Assembly: GCF_029227915.1 (NCBI RefSeq)
Contig: NC_079887.1
Location: forward strand, 9,486,001-9,550,000
Direction: 5' to 3'
DNA from: Hydractinia symbiolongicarpus
Lineage: Eukaryota; Cnidaria; Hydrozoa; Anthoathecata; Hydractiniidae
DNA length: 64,000 nucleotides
Part shown: one piece after another, positions 22,980 to 34,100 of the stretch
Numbering within the stretch: position 1 is the stretch's first letter
How the letters are laid out: each line of letters begins with the position of its first letter
Made by a program: the position numbers and the translations under genes
The notes under the pieces: model-generated
Told to the model about the DNA's origin: nothing
The model's database searches: none
The model's input: the letters and a program-made list of their open reading frames with translations, nothing else

Positions 22980-23650
22980 ACCTGGTGTACATGGATGGCT
23001 TCTTGATCTGGAAATTCTCTCTCTGTTTTGCAATCGCCTAGTTTACAAATATAAGCTGCTTTCATGTGTATAGATTGCTTTTTGTCTAAAATCGGGCTAA
23101 TGTCGCGTGTATGGATCTTGATTTGGAAATTTTCTCCTTAGTTTTGTAAATGCTTAATTTACAAAATTGAGCTAATCACATCTGCATGGATTAATTTCTT
23201 TCTTAAGTTTTCTTTGCAAAAGGTCAAAGTTGTTATATCAGGCTAATCTTATATGTATGGTTTGCTTTCTAATACGGGTAAATTGTCTCCTAAATGTTTT
23301 TTTCAAAGATGGAATTTCCTAAAAAAACCGAATTTAATGTGTATGGATTGCTTCGTAATACGGGTAAATTGTGTCCCCAATTCTGTTTTCAAAAATCGAA
23401 TTTACTAAAACAACTGAATTTTATATGTATGGATTGCTTCTTAATACCGGTAAATTATCTCCCTAAATGTTTTTTCTAAAGACCGAATTTACTAAAAGAA
23501 CTGAATATCATGGATTGCTTGTATGGATTGCTTCTTAATGCGGGTAAATTATCTCCCCTAACGTGTTTTTTTCAAAGACTGAATTTACTGAAACAATGTG
23601 TATGGATTGCTTTTAAATACGGGAAATTCATCCCTAAGCTTTTTGTGTGG
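22980..23650. repeat. decayed tandem repeat of about 85 bp
   Basis: TGTATGGATTGCTTCTTAAT followed by ACGGGTAAATTGTCTCCC and a TTTACTAAAA segment recurs near 23254, 23338, 23425, 23518 and 23598, with weaker copies back to about 22985. It sits inside the large element. The open frames here are repeat artefacts. Confidence 0.65.
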
Positions 23651-25084
23651 TTAATCAAAACAAGCAGACCTATGGATTTGTTCCTTTTTGGAAGCTTTTC
23701 CCAATATGCAAAAAAATATTACAAACGTTTCACACTACGACACAAAATGAAAAATATTCAAAAGGAAGTCGAACGGAAAAATATTTTTAGGCCCTTATTT
23801 TTACTTGTCTATTGGACTTTAACTTTAAGATTGCAAAAGCTAAGGTCTGGTTGACAAATTGTCTATCTATCAATAATTTCATATTTTAAATTTAACAGAA
23901 CCACCATGAATTCGTCATGCTTGCTGTGAATCTAGGTTATCGCGACTTTGAGTTTCTTCACTAAAGATAAGATAAATAAAAATGGAACAAATCTTATTCG
24001 TTAATACGAAAGGGTTTCTTGAGATTGATAACAACGAACATTTGAGCATTTCTCTAACATGAAAACAGTTAGTATGTTCGGACTAACCTTCACTTGTTGT
24101 AAGGATTCTTTGTTCTCTAATGCTTTCACCATCGTTTCTTTCGGCAATATCTTTTGTCTGTTCTCTATAAACCATAAAAAAGCACAACATAGCAATTAAA
24201 TTGTTATATCCAATTAATTATTTTCTGTCACGTTAATTTTTGGACTTTTTAACTGAAAGTAATAGTACGTGCAACCCACTACACAACATTACTTTCATAT
24301 TTTTTTCAAATCAAACCTCAAATCAAATTTCAAATCTCAAATCAAATTTAATAAAAACTTACCATTGGCTGCCTAACCCAGTATTTTCCTTTTGGCATTA
24401 CAGCATTTATCTAAACAAAATTACTTAAATGGTTATGTGAATGTTTTACAAAGATTTTCCTAAAAAAAATAAGTTTCCTCAAATAATTATTTTTTAACAT
24501 AAAAAATAAATGAATGATAAACATTTATCTTTTTAATTTAAACTACCACATGAAAAAACCGTCACAAAAGTATTAGCTTATTTTGGAATATCCAAAAGTA
24601 ATCAAGACCATATATTTAATTATTAAGGTTGGTGCTTTGTAAATCAAAAACGCAATAACAAAAACCAATAATAATAAATATTACACAAGTTATGTATGCA
24701 GAATCATGTACATTTAGTGTAAGGTTTATCTAAATATTTTAAAACTTAAAAAAAAAAAACTTAATCCACGCACTTTTTTAAAGCCTTGTATCTATATACT
24801 AATAATAAATTATATATAATTATACGTTACAAGTGACAAGAAAATAGCTAGCTAAACAGCAAAACAATATATATATATAACAGGCAAAGTGGATATGTTC
24901 ATTTTCCTTTGATCTTACCGAAATTTTCTTTGCAGTAACTGAAAAATGCATGTCTAATATGTTAAATTTTCTGACGTTACGGCGCGACGTCAATAAGACT
25001 ACTTTAACGTCAATATTCTATATTAAATAAATGAAGCCATTACAGTGCACTTAAGGCTTTGAGGCCAAATAACTTGGAAACGAG

Positions 25085-25530
25085 GTGGTGACGTCAGTGA
25101 TTTTTCACCGCGTAAGTAACTAGGGACCCGGGACCAATTTAGGTAAGTTTCCCAAACCTGGGTCCCCGAATCCGTTTCGGAATGGAAAGGTTGAGGACGT
25201 CATCACAAAACCTTCAAACCCCAATATCTCTGCAACCGTTTGTCAAAAGTCCATGTTCTTATACATTTTCTTGATCAGCATTTCAAGATCTATACGATGA
25301 ATGCATCGGGTGTACGAATTTGTGAAGAAATATTTTTGGAACTTTTGGTAGGGACTTTGCTGACGTCAGCAAAATTTTTAAGCCCTTATATCTCCCTAAG
25401 CGTTTGTCAAAAACATACGATACCATACATTATTTTGGTCAACGTTTCAACCTTCACACCTTACAGACAACGAATGACTAACTTTAACCAATTTTCTTTT
25501 TGTACATGCACTGCTGACGTCAGCAAAAAT
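25085..25530. repeat. TGACGTCA-palindrome tandem repeat
   Basis: TGACGTCA occurs at 25089, 25361 and 25515, with a variant at about 25197. The 25356-25373 copy is an 18-bp perfect palindrome (TTTGCTGACGTCAGCAAA). Between them the text ATATCTCTGCAACCGTTTGTCAAAA / ATATCTCCCTAAGCGTTTGTCAAAA is repeated at about 155-170 bp spacing. The core is a CRE/ATF-type site, but its recurrence here looks like repeat structure. Confidence 0.6.
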
Positions 25531-26199
25531 CTAAAGCAACCTATTTTTTCATTGTTCTTCTGCCTTTTCCCATGGGCTTTATCGACTAGTCTTGTATAAG
25601 TAATCAGCTAAATTTACACTGAAAACACGATTCTTATTCAAGCTGGCACTTTTTTCTTCATACAACCCATCACTGCACCTAAATGAACAGGGTCACTTTA
25701 GAGAAGGATCATGCAAACATTACATGCAGTCTTTTATGAAGTTTTTTTCCAACAATTTTTTTACTTCTTTATCCACAGAGACTGTAAATACATTCTCAAA
25801 CACACATAACTTACTCGTAACACACATTATATTGCCATTACAATTTATGGAAATCTATGTATAGCTAGTTAAAAAGCCTCAATGACACTGATTTCTCTTG
25901 TGCATTTAGTGTTAGCTTATTTCTTTTAATGGTTATCACTTCTGTTGTCCATCTTCTCTTTAATAATAGCCATATTCTGTATATTCAAAATGGTTGTGCG
26001 CGGCTTTTATCAGAAAATTTTGGGAAAACCCCGCAGAATCAGATTTTTACCAACGAAGGACGTCCGCAAAGAAATTCTGACAAAGTCAGCATTTGAATCA
26101 TGATTTTTAATTGTCATGTGACAGATATTATCCATACCAAGTTTTATAATTTGTAACCTAACACAAGGGAAGTTATGAGCTTAGGGCACTAATTTATTG

Positions 26200-28650
26200 T
26201 GCTTGAGCATTTAATACTTTATTCCGCGTTTTGTTACTTTCGCAGAATATCTCTTTAGTGATGTAGCTATGAATGGGTATCCGATTTGCCTTTTTGCAAA
26301 AGTAAAGAATTACTTCAAATGGTCCGCTAGAACGTTATCTTCTTCGCGCGCGATATTTCTTAAAAGTATCTTTCTAGTGATGTATGCAAGGGTATATTCC
26401 ACCTCTGTTTGTCTACTGTATCGTACATATATTTTATTTGTCTTGTTCTGCTAGGGCATCTAATATTTCAATGGAGCTTAAAATTTCTCGCAAAATTTCC
26501 TTTTCATTGACTTATGAATGGGTCCAGCATTTCTGCTTTATTACTGCCCAGAAGATAGTTTTCCTTTGAATTTATTTGCTCTTTTAAAGGATGTAAGATT
26601 CTATATTGTGTAGTGTAAAACCTTGCCTTTGATTTGTCTGGTTTCGGACCTTTGATGTGTCATTATGCAAGAAGGTATTTGTCCAGAACATCGTATCTCT
26701 TGGTGTATGGATGAGTATAGAACAATACCACTTGTTTAATGTATAGTATATCGTCTTCCCTCAGATTGTCATGTTTTAGGACATCTAATAATGTCAGTTC
26801 GAATGAACATAGAATCGCTTCTAATGAAGTATGAGTGGGTATAGCACACTGCTGTCTGTTCAATGTATTGTTTGGCGACTTCCCTAAGATCGACATGCTT
26901 TGAGACTTTTAATATGTCATTTCACGAGATGGCATTTGTCTATAATATTGTTTTTGGTGTTGTATCGATGGGTACATAATACTAACTACTGTTTAGCATC
27001 TATTATAACATCTGCTTTTAGACTGACCTGTGTTATAATCTCCACAATAACATAATACATGTTATTTTGCGGGAACATATCTTTCTATTGATGTATAGAT
27101 ATGTATTCAACCTCAGTGGTCTTATACTATAAAAATAACCGTTGAGGTTGCAACCATTTTCTTTGATTGGTCTGCTTTAGGACATCTAACATGCTATTCA
27201 GAGGAGAGTAATTGTCCAAGAGATTGTTTCTATAGATGAATCAATGGGTATAAAGCACTACTGCTTGTTCAGTGTATACTATAACGTCTGTCATCAGATT
27301 GGTCTGCCTTAAGACTTTTAATATGTTTCTTCGCGAGAGGATATTTGTCCAGAATGCAGTTTTGGTATTTTGTCAAAATATCTGTTCTATTAGTGGATGG
27401 ATTTGTATCCTACCTCAATACCTCTATAGTGCAACGTGTTCCCTAAGATTGGTTTATATTGTAAAGCCTTCGCATTGATTGGTCTGCTTTAGGACTGTTG
27501 ATGCGTCATTTCCAGGGAGGGTATTTCTCCATAAAATTGTTTCTATTTGTGTATGGATGTATTTCCAGCATAAGTGTTTGTGCAGGGTAAAGTATAAAAT
27601 TTTCTCTTTGATTGGTCTTTTAAAATATCTCAGATTTTATTTTGCACATACCTCAACTTCTAAAAGTGTTACCTCAAATGACGTATGGATGTGTCTCACA
27701 TTTACAGACTTCTTTTAATTTTTCTGCTAGGATTTCGACCTTTACTTTCATCCAGGTTGTTTTTTAGCCATGTATTGTGGAATATCCCATTTACTTACTG
27801 GTTTAGGGAGGCTTTATTTGAATAGATCTATTAGGTCGTTTTTTAAATAGTCTTATCCAAGCTATCACTGTCGTCTCTATTGCATGTGCATAGGTATAGA
27901 ACAAAACCGCCTTTTTAGTGTATACTATACATCTTTCCTCAAATCTAACAGCTTAAGACTTTTACTGTGTCATTTGCGAGGGGGTATTTGTCCAGAATAT
28001 TGTTTCTATTGGTGCATAGATGTGCACCCAACCTCACTGAATGTTTAATTTAAGGCGTAAAGTCTTCTCTTGATTGGCGTGCTTCATCTTTTCGCGGAAG
28101 GGTATTCGTCCAAAGTATAGTGTCTATTTGTGAATGGATTGTTATCCAACATCAGTGTTGGTTTGGTTTATAGTGAATAGTTTTTCCTTCGATTGGTCTG
28201 CTTTGGGACTTTTGATGTGTCATTTTCTTGGAGGGTATTTAGCCCAAATATGACTTCTATTGGTGGATGGATGTGTATCCAACCTCAATATTTGTTCAAT
28301 TACAGTGTAAAGTCCACACATTGATTAGTCTGCTTTAGAACTTTCATTTTTTTATATCACGGTAAGATACTTGTCCAAAATATAGTGTCACTTTGTGTAT
28401 TGACGTGTATCCAACATCAGTGTTTGTTTAGTTTAAAGTATAAAGTCTCTTGATTGGCGTGCTTGAGGACTTTTAATGTAGGACTTTTGATGTATCATTT
28501 CGCAGAAGAGTATTTTGCCATAATATCATTTCTATTGGTAAATGGATGTATGCTCAACCTCAACTGTTGTTTTTTTCAATATGTGATCACTTTGCATTAA
28601 TTGGTCTACTTTAGAAATTTTGATACGTCATTTCCAGGGAGAATACTTGT
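26200..28650. repeat. highly decayed tandem repeat of about 125-145 bp
   Basis: Motifs recur in fixed order: TTGATTGGTCTGCTTTAGGA, CTTTTGATGTGTCATTT, GAGGGTATTTGTCCA, TCTATTGGTGTATGGATG, TGTATCCAACCTCA. Good copies start near 27490, 28200, 28325, 28460 and 28600; older ones go back to about 26200. The last copy leads directly into the right-hand terminal array. No coding function. Confidence 0.65.
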
Positions 28651-28659
28651 TTCTACTGC

Positions 28660-30340
28660 GGAATAATGTGGCATATTACGTTGGCTATAGCCTATCTACA
28701 AAAAAAAAGCATTTGTTATGTAGCGATAGAGAGTATTATGAAGGTATTATGCAGTATTATGCGATATTACGTTGGTATGGCCATCGACAGAAAATTTATG
28801 TGTTTTTTATGAATTATGAAGGTATTATGCAGTATTATGCGATATTACGTTGGTATGGCCATCGACAGAAAATTTATGTACGTTTTTTGAATTATGAAGG
28901 TATTATGCAGTATTATGCAGTATTATGCGATATTACGTTGGTTATGGATTATTGACAGAAAAAATATGTATTTTTTATGTAACGATAGAGAGTATTATGA
29001 AGGTATTATGCAGTATTATGCGATATTACGTTGGTTATGGATTATTGACAGAAAAATATGTATTTTTTATGGAACGATAGAGAGTATTATAAAGGCATTA
29101 TGCAGTATTATGCGATATTACGTTGGTATGGCCATCGACAGAAAAAATATGTATTTTTTTATGTAACGACAGAGAGTATTATGAAGGTATTATGCAGTAT
29201 TATGCGATATTACGTTGTTATGGCCATCGGCTGAAATTTTATGTATTTTTTATGAATTATGAAGGTATTATGCAGTATTATGCGATATTACGTTAGTATG
29301 GCCATCGACATAAAAAATATGTATTTTTTATGGAACGATAGAGAGTATTATAAAGGCATTATGCAGTATTATGCGATATTACGTTGGTATGGCCATCGAC
29401 AGAAAATTTATGTACTATTTTTGAATTATGAAGGTATTATGCAGTATTATGCAGTATTATGCGATATTACGTTGGTATGGCCATCGACAGAAAAAATATG
29501 TATTTTTTATGTAACGACAGAGAGTATTATGAAGGTATTATGCAGTATTATGCGATATTACGTTGGTATGGCCATCGACAGAAAATTTATGTACTTTTTT
29601 TGAATTATGAAGGTATTATGCAGTATTATGCGATATTACGTTGGTTATGGATTATTGACAGAAAAAATATGTATTTTTTATGGAACGATAGAGAGTATTA
29701 TAAAGGCATTATGCAGTATTATGCGATATTACGTTGGTATGGCCATCGACAGAAAAAATATGTATTTTTTTATGTAACGACAGAGAGTATTATGAAGGTA
29801 TTATGCAGTATTATGCGATATTACGTTGTTATGGCCATCGGCTGAAATTTTATGTATTTTTTATGAATTATGAAGGTATTATGTAGTATTATGCGATATT
29901 ACGTTGGTATGGCCATCGACAGAAAAAATATGTATTTTTTATGGAACGATAGAGAGTATTATAAAGGCATTATGCAGTATTATGCGATATTACGTTGGTA
30001 TGGCCATCGACAGAAAATTTATGTACTATTTTTGAATTATGAAGGTATTATGCAGTATTATGCAGTATTATGCGATATTACGTTGGTTATGGATTATTGA
30101 CAGAAAAAATATGTATTTGTTATGTAGCGACAGAGAGTATTATGAAGGTATTATGCAGTATTATGCGATATTACGTTGGTATGACCATCGACAGAAAAAT
30201 ATGTATTTGTGATATAGAGAGGATGTCGGATAATGCGGTTTCATTTGTCGGGTCCATTTGGTTGGAGAAGTATGACTGAACGTCTGTCGGCTTTTTATGT
30301 CGATAAAGTATGAAGGTTGTTAGTTATGTTGTACGTCGTG
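28660..30340 (+). repeat. right inverted arm: about 17 tandem units plus terminal segment
   Basis: Same unit as the left arm, in the opposite orientation (GCAGTATTATGCGATATTAC, GTTGGTATGGCCATCGACAG). It ends in the terminal segment GAGAGGATGTCGGATAATGC ... TTGTACGTCGTG. It is about 0.7 kb shorter than the left arm, and several units carry ATAAAGGCATTATGC variants not seen on the left, so the arms have evolved separately. Confidence 0.9.
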
Positions 30341-30359
30341 GGGAAGTCTAGTATTGACG

Positions 30360-31120
30360 CTTCAGGCCAAAATTGGTATTTGTTTTCGACAAAATTTGGC
30401 ACAGTTAACAAAAAAAGTATGCTGAACATAATGGTGACATAATAATTTTGAGTTTTGTCACCTAAATGTCATTTTAGGCCAAAATTGGTCCAAAAATTAG
30501 AACTACTTTATTTTCAACAAAATTTGGAACAGTTAACAAATAAAGTATGCTGAACATGATGGTGACATCAAAATTTTGATTTCCTGTTACCTGAATGTCA
30601 TTTTAGGCCAAAATTGGTCCCAAAATTAAAACTACTTTATTTTTGACAAATTTTGGCACAATTAACAAAAAAAGTATACATAATGGTGACATCAAAATTT
30701 TGGTTTTTGTCACCTAAATGCCATTTTAGGCCAAAATTGGTCCAAAAATTAAAACTACTTCATTTTCAACAAAAATTGGCAAAGTTAACAAAAAAAGTAT
30801 GCTGAACATAATGGTGACATCAAAATTTTGATTTTTGTCACCTAAATGCCATTTTAGACCAAAATTGGTCCAAAAATTAAAACCACTTCATTTTCGGCTA
30901 AATCTGGCACGGTTAACAAATAAAGTATGCTGAAAATGATGATGGTACAAAAGTTTGATTTTTTATCACCTAAATGTCATTTCAGGCCAAAATTTATCCA
31001 AAAATTAAAACTGCTTTATTTTCGACAAAAATTGACACAGTTAATAAAAAAAGTATACTGAAAATGATGGTTACATCAAAATTTTGATTTTTTGTCAACT
31101 AATGCCGTTTAAGACCATAA
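30360..31120. repeat. minisatellite of about 121 bp, six units
   Basis: TTAGGCCAAAATTGGTCCAA recurs near 30362, 30475, 30603, 30726, 30853 and 30984. Each is followed by ACTTTATTTTCGACAAAA, GTTAACAAAAAAAGTATGCT and GGTGACATCAAAATTTTGAT. Divergence increases to the right. It begins about 20 bp outside the right end of the large element. Confidence 0.85.
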
Positions 31121-34100
31121 ACGTCTCAATCGCAAGAATTTAAACCATGAATGATAGGCTGTATTTTTTGTTAGCAATTTCTTTTAAAATGTGAGTTTAT
31201 TATGACACGTTTCGTTTTGTTTGCGTTTGTTGTAAGATATAATGTCACTGATGGGTTTTATCTTCAGAGGTTCATGCACCAAACCCCTTCGAATGTTTGG
31301 CACAATAACACAACGAATTAGCAGGTTTTCATCAAATATTTTGGTAGCGCGCGGAAATTCTTAGAGCCCCCAGGGCTTCTTGTTTGTCTTAAAAACAGAT
31401 ACAAGTTACTTCATGTAAAATATATAACTAAATCAATCCCGTAACTATTTCTCTGAAGACCTACCTTACTGACAAAATTCAACGGGACAATCTCCTACAA
31501 ATGACTTTCTCCGAATAGTTTTCCCTGCTAAATAATGTTCCCTGTAAAAGCTAACACAAAGGGGTTATACATTTATTTATAATTTATATCTTATTTATAT
31601 TTATATACTCCTTATATTTCATTGAAAACAGGATTAAAAGTGGAAGTAAACACGGCTAGAAAATATCAAACATGTATCTGAAATCTCATTGCAAGAAAGG
31701 TTACGAAAGAAAACCTAAATCTTTCCCGACAAGCTACCACAAAGCTTCCACTAACTCCTCCTTCTTTTAAAAGCCTTAATAAATATGCATTAACGCCACC
31801 TTCATTTTAAGCTCTGACTAAACCTCTCCTTTTCTTAAACGCTTTTCTGGGGCGTATTAATACACGGCTTTCTCGTTTCAGCACCCTAAATCTTATAGAC
31901 AACGAGAAGAAGGCGACGAAGAGTATGTAGATAAAGATCTAGCATGAGATATCTGTGTGTTAGTGTACATAAAAACACAAAAGTGTCACGATCACACACC
32001 ATCTGGATAGGCTTTCTGTATGCGTTGCTAGCATATTGCCGTATATAGTGTGACGGGCTCATCTACAGCTCCAGTTTTGAGGAGTGCATTAGAGATTCAT
32101 TAGGTAGCCCGAAAAAGAATATTTTACTCCTAAAATATACACCAACCCTTGAGAGTGGTTGTTTTAAAATTGATGCAAATAATGGCGGTGTTAAAAAAGC
32201 TGGCGTTGAATTATGGCCCGAGTAAGCAGAAGCCGGTTAGATATTCGCTTGTAAACTGAATTATGATACAATACTTCTTAATCTTTCGTAATACCAGCTC
32301 ACACGATTAACGCATTCCGCAAAGACAGTAGAAAATAAAAGCCGGATATTTGCTTTCGTTATTTTCACAGTTCATATATATTTACTTTCGTCATGTTATT
32401 TCAGACTATGTTGACATTCTTTAATGGTGAACGCATATTATCCCTTTTAAATACTCTGATGAAGTATCCATTGTTTAAATTTTAAACGTTTCTTTACGTG
32501 CGTCGAGTTTCTTGTTTGTGTGTGTGAATCATTGCAAACGAAAATTTGTTCGCCAGGTCATACGAAAAAAGAGCACGTTTTTGCACCAACATGAAAAATA
32601 CCTTTAACCACATCAGTAAAAACTTCCTTCGCGGTTACATCTTCCGATTTAATATGTTTTCTTTATCGTCGACATTTAAAATAATTTACTTTTTGTTACT
32701 AGCTACGAAGCAGACATTTGAGTAATATGTTGCGGAGGAAACATGGGTCAATAATATTCAGGGTCGTGGGTCATGTATTACATTTTCTCTGATTATTAAC
32801 TGGGGTCACAATTTTTTTTGCAATTTTATACATCAACAAAAATGTCGACAGAGCAGCTGCGAGGTACTAAAAATATACATGAAATGTTCTACCTTTTAGA
32901 TCCAGACTTTGTCGGTCCTAAATCGTCAAGGAGACGAAAATTAAAGAGGACAAAAAATTAGGCTTGCAAATCATGTGTGCTTATGATAAGAAAAAAGTAT
33001 TTAGCTCGGAAACAAGATGAATGGCATTATATTGGATTTCTATATATAGAATGCATGGATATTTATAACTATACCGGAAATAATTGTCTGACAATACCAC
33101 ACAAGCTTTTTCTTGTAAGAGCCACTTCAAGCAGCAGCATTGTCGAATTTTTTAAACAGCTATGGTACGAACATCTAATTTAAAAACCGAGTCCTATTTT
33201 TGCTCTCTTTTTTGCTGCCTTTTAATTAAAATAAATCCTATCTGAAAGTCAACAGGAACCAACCTCATTCCCAGGATTCCTATAAGTTTATGTTATATAT
33301 TAGAGTCTTTGGGAATTGGGTCTAAATTGAGCAGAATCAATCATGTTTGTCAGCTTGTCTTAGCGGTTAGACAATGTCACGAGGTGCATCAGTTCTATTT
33401 AATTATTTATTTGTAGCTATACACAAAAGAAACTTTATTTAGGACCAAAGGTGAGCAAAACATACCGCTTGTATGTTTCTTATGTTTCCTCACCTTTAAT
33501 TGCAGTACTTTTGGCATTATTAAATACTAAAAGACATAGAGAACTCGATAAAAAATTTTCTCTTTGAGAACGTTTTGTGTTGTCAAATACAGTGACAGTC
33601 ACCAAGACGACAGGTTGTCTGACACACATGTGTTATAAAATCTCTTTGATGACACAGCATTGTCTGAGAACTCTGTGTTTGCAACCAAACTGTTTGGATG
33701 CTCTTCTTATATGCTTTCTCGATCATTTATTTCTTTCCATCGATACGGCCAATTTTAGTTGCTGATTTCGTAGCCTTCTTATAAAGAGAGTTTTGGAATT
33801 CACAACGTTAGAAAATGTGTAATTAACTAGCTGTTATCTCTATATTTCATTTTACTTCATGTTCCAGCCAAATATTTCGAATTCTAAAATGCTACCACTT
33901 GTACATTTTTTCATGGGCTGCAAGAAATAAAGATTTATTAAAAATTTAATATTACATTCTTGAAGTTTGTTTAACTAGTTTAAACGAGGTGGCTCTAAGT
34001 GAAGATGAGGTCGTGGATGAAACGAAGTTGCTGTACATCTAAATGAGGTTGTTGCAATGGCAAGTAAAAAGGAGTACCGACTTTATACAGCGCAGTCTGG

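Larger units (their letters stand above)
17110..30340. mobile_element. large (about 13.2 kb) KDZ-type DNA transposon with long array-bearing inverted arms
   Basis: The left terminus (CACGACGTACAACATAACT at 17110) is repeated in reverse complement at the right terminus, ending at 30340. Similarity continues inward about 140 bp with few differences (GACGTTCAGTCATACTTCTC, CATTTGTCGGGTCC). It then runs into inverted tandem arrays of one and the same unit (17250-19480 and 28660-30200). Between the arms lie a KDZ transposase relic (20901-22310, plus strand) and older minisatellites. KDZ/Zisupton elements are known as long DNA transposons; I recall 8-bp target duplications for Zisupton, but the bases flanking these ends (TCCCGACA, GGGAAGTC) do not match. 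Either the exact borders are off, or the ends rearranged after insertion. Nothing intact to mobilise it is visible. Confidence 0.65.

Noticed and set aside
28620-30279. Plus-strand ORFs with the same repeated peptides
   Set aside because: The same repeat in the opposite arm; not genes.
32455-32490. CTGATGA considered as a hammerhead ribozyme core
   Set aside because: No matching GAAA core strand or stem pairing nearby.
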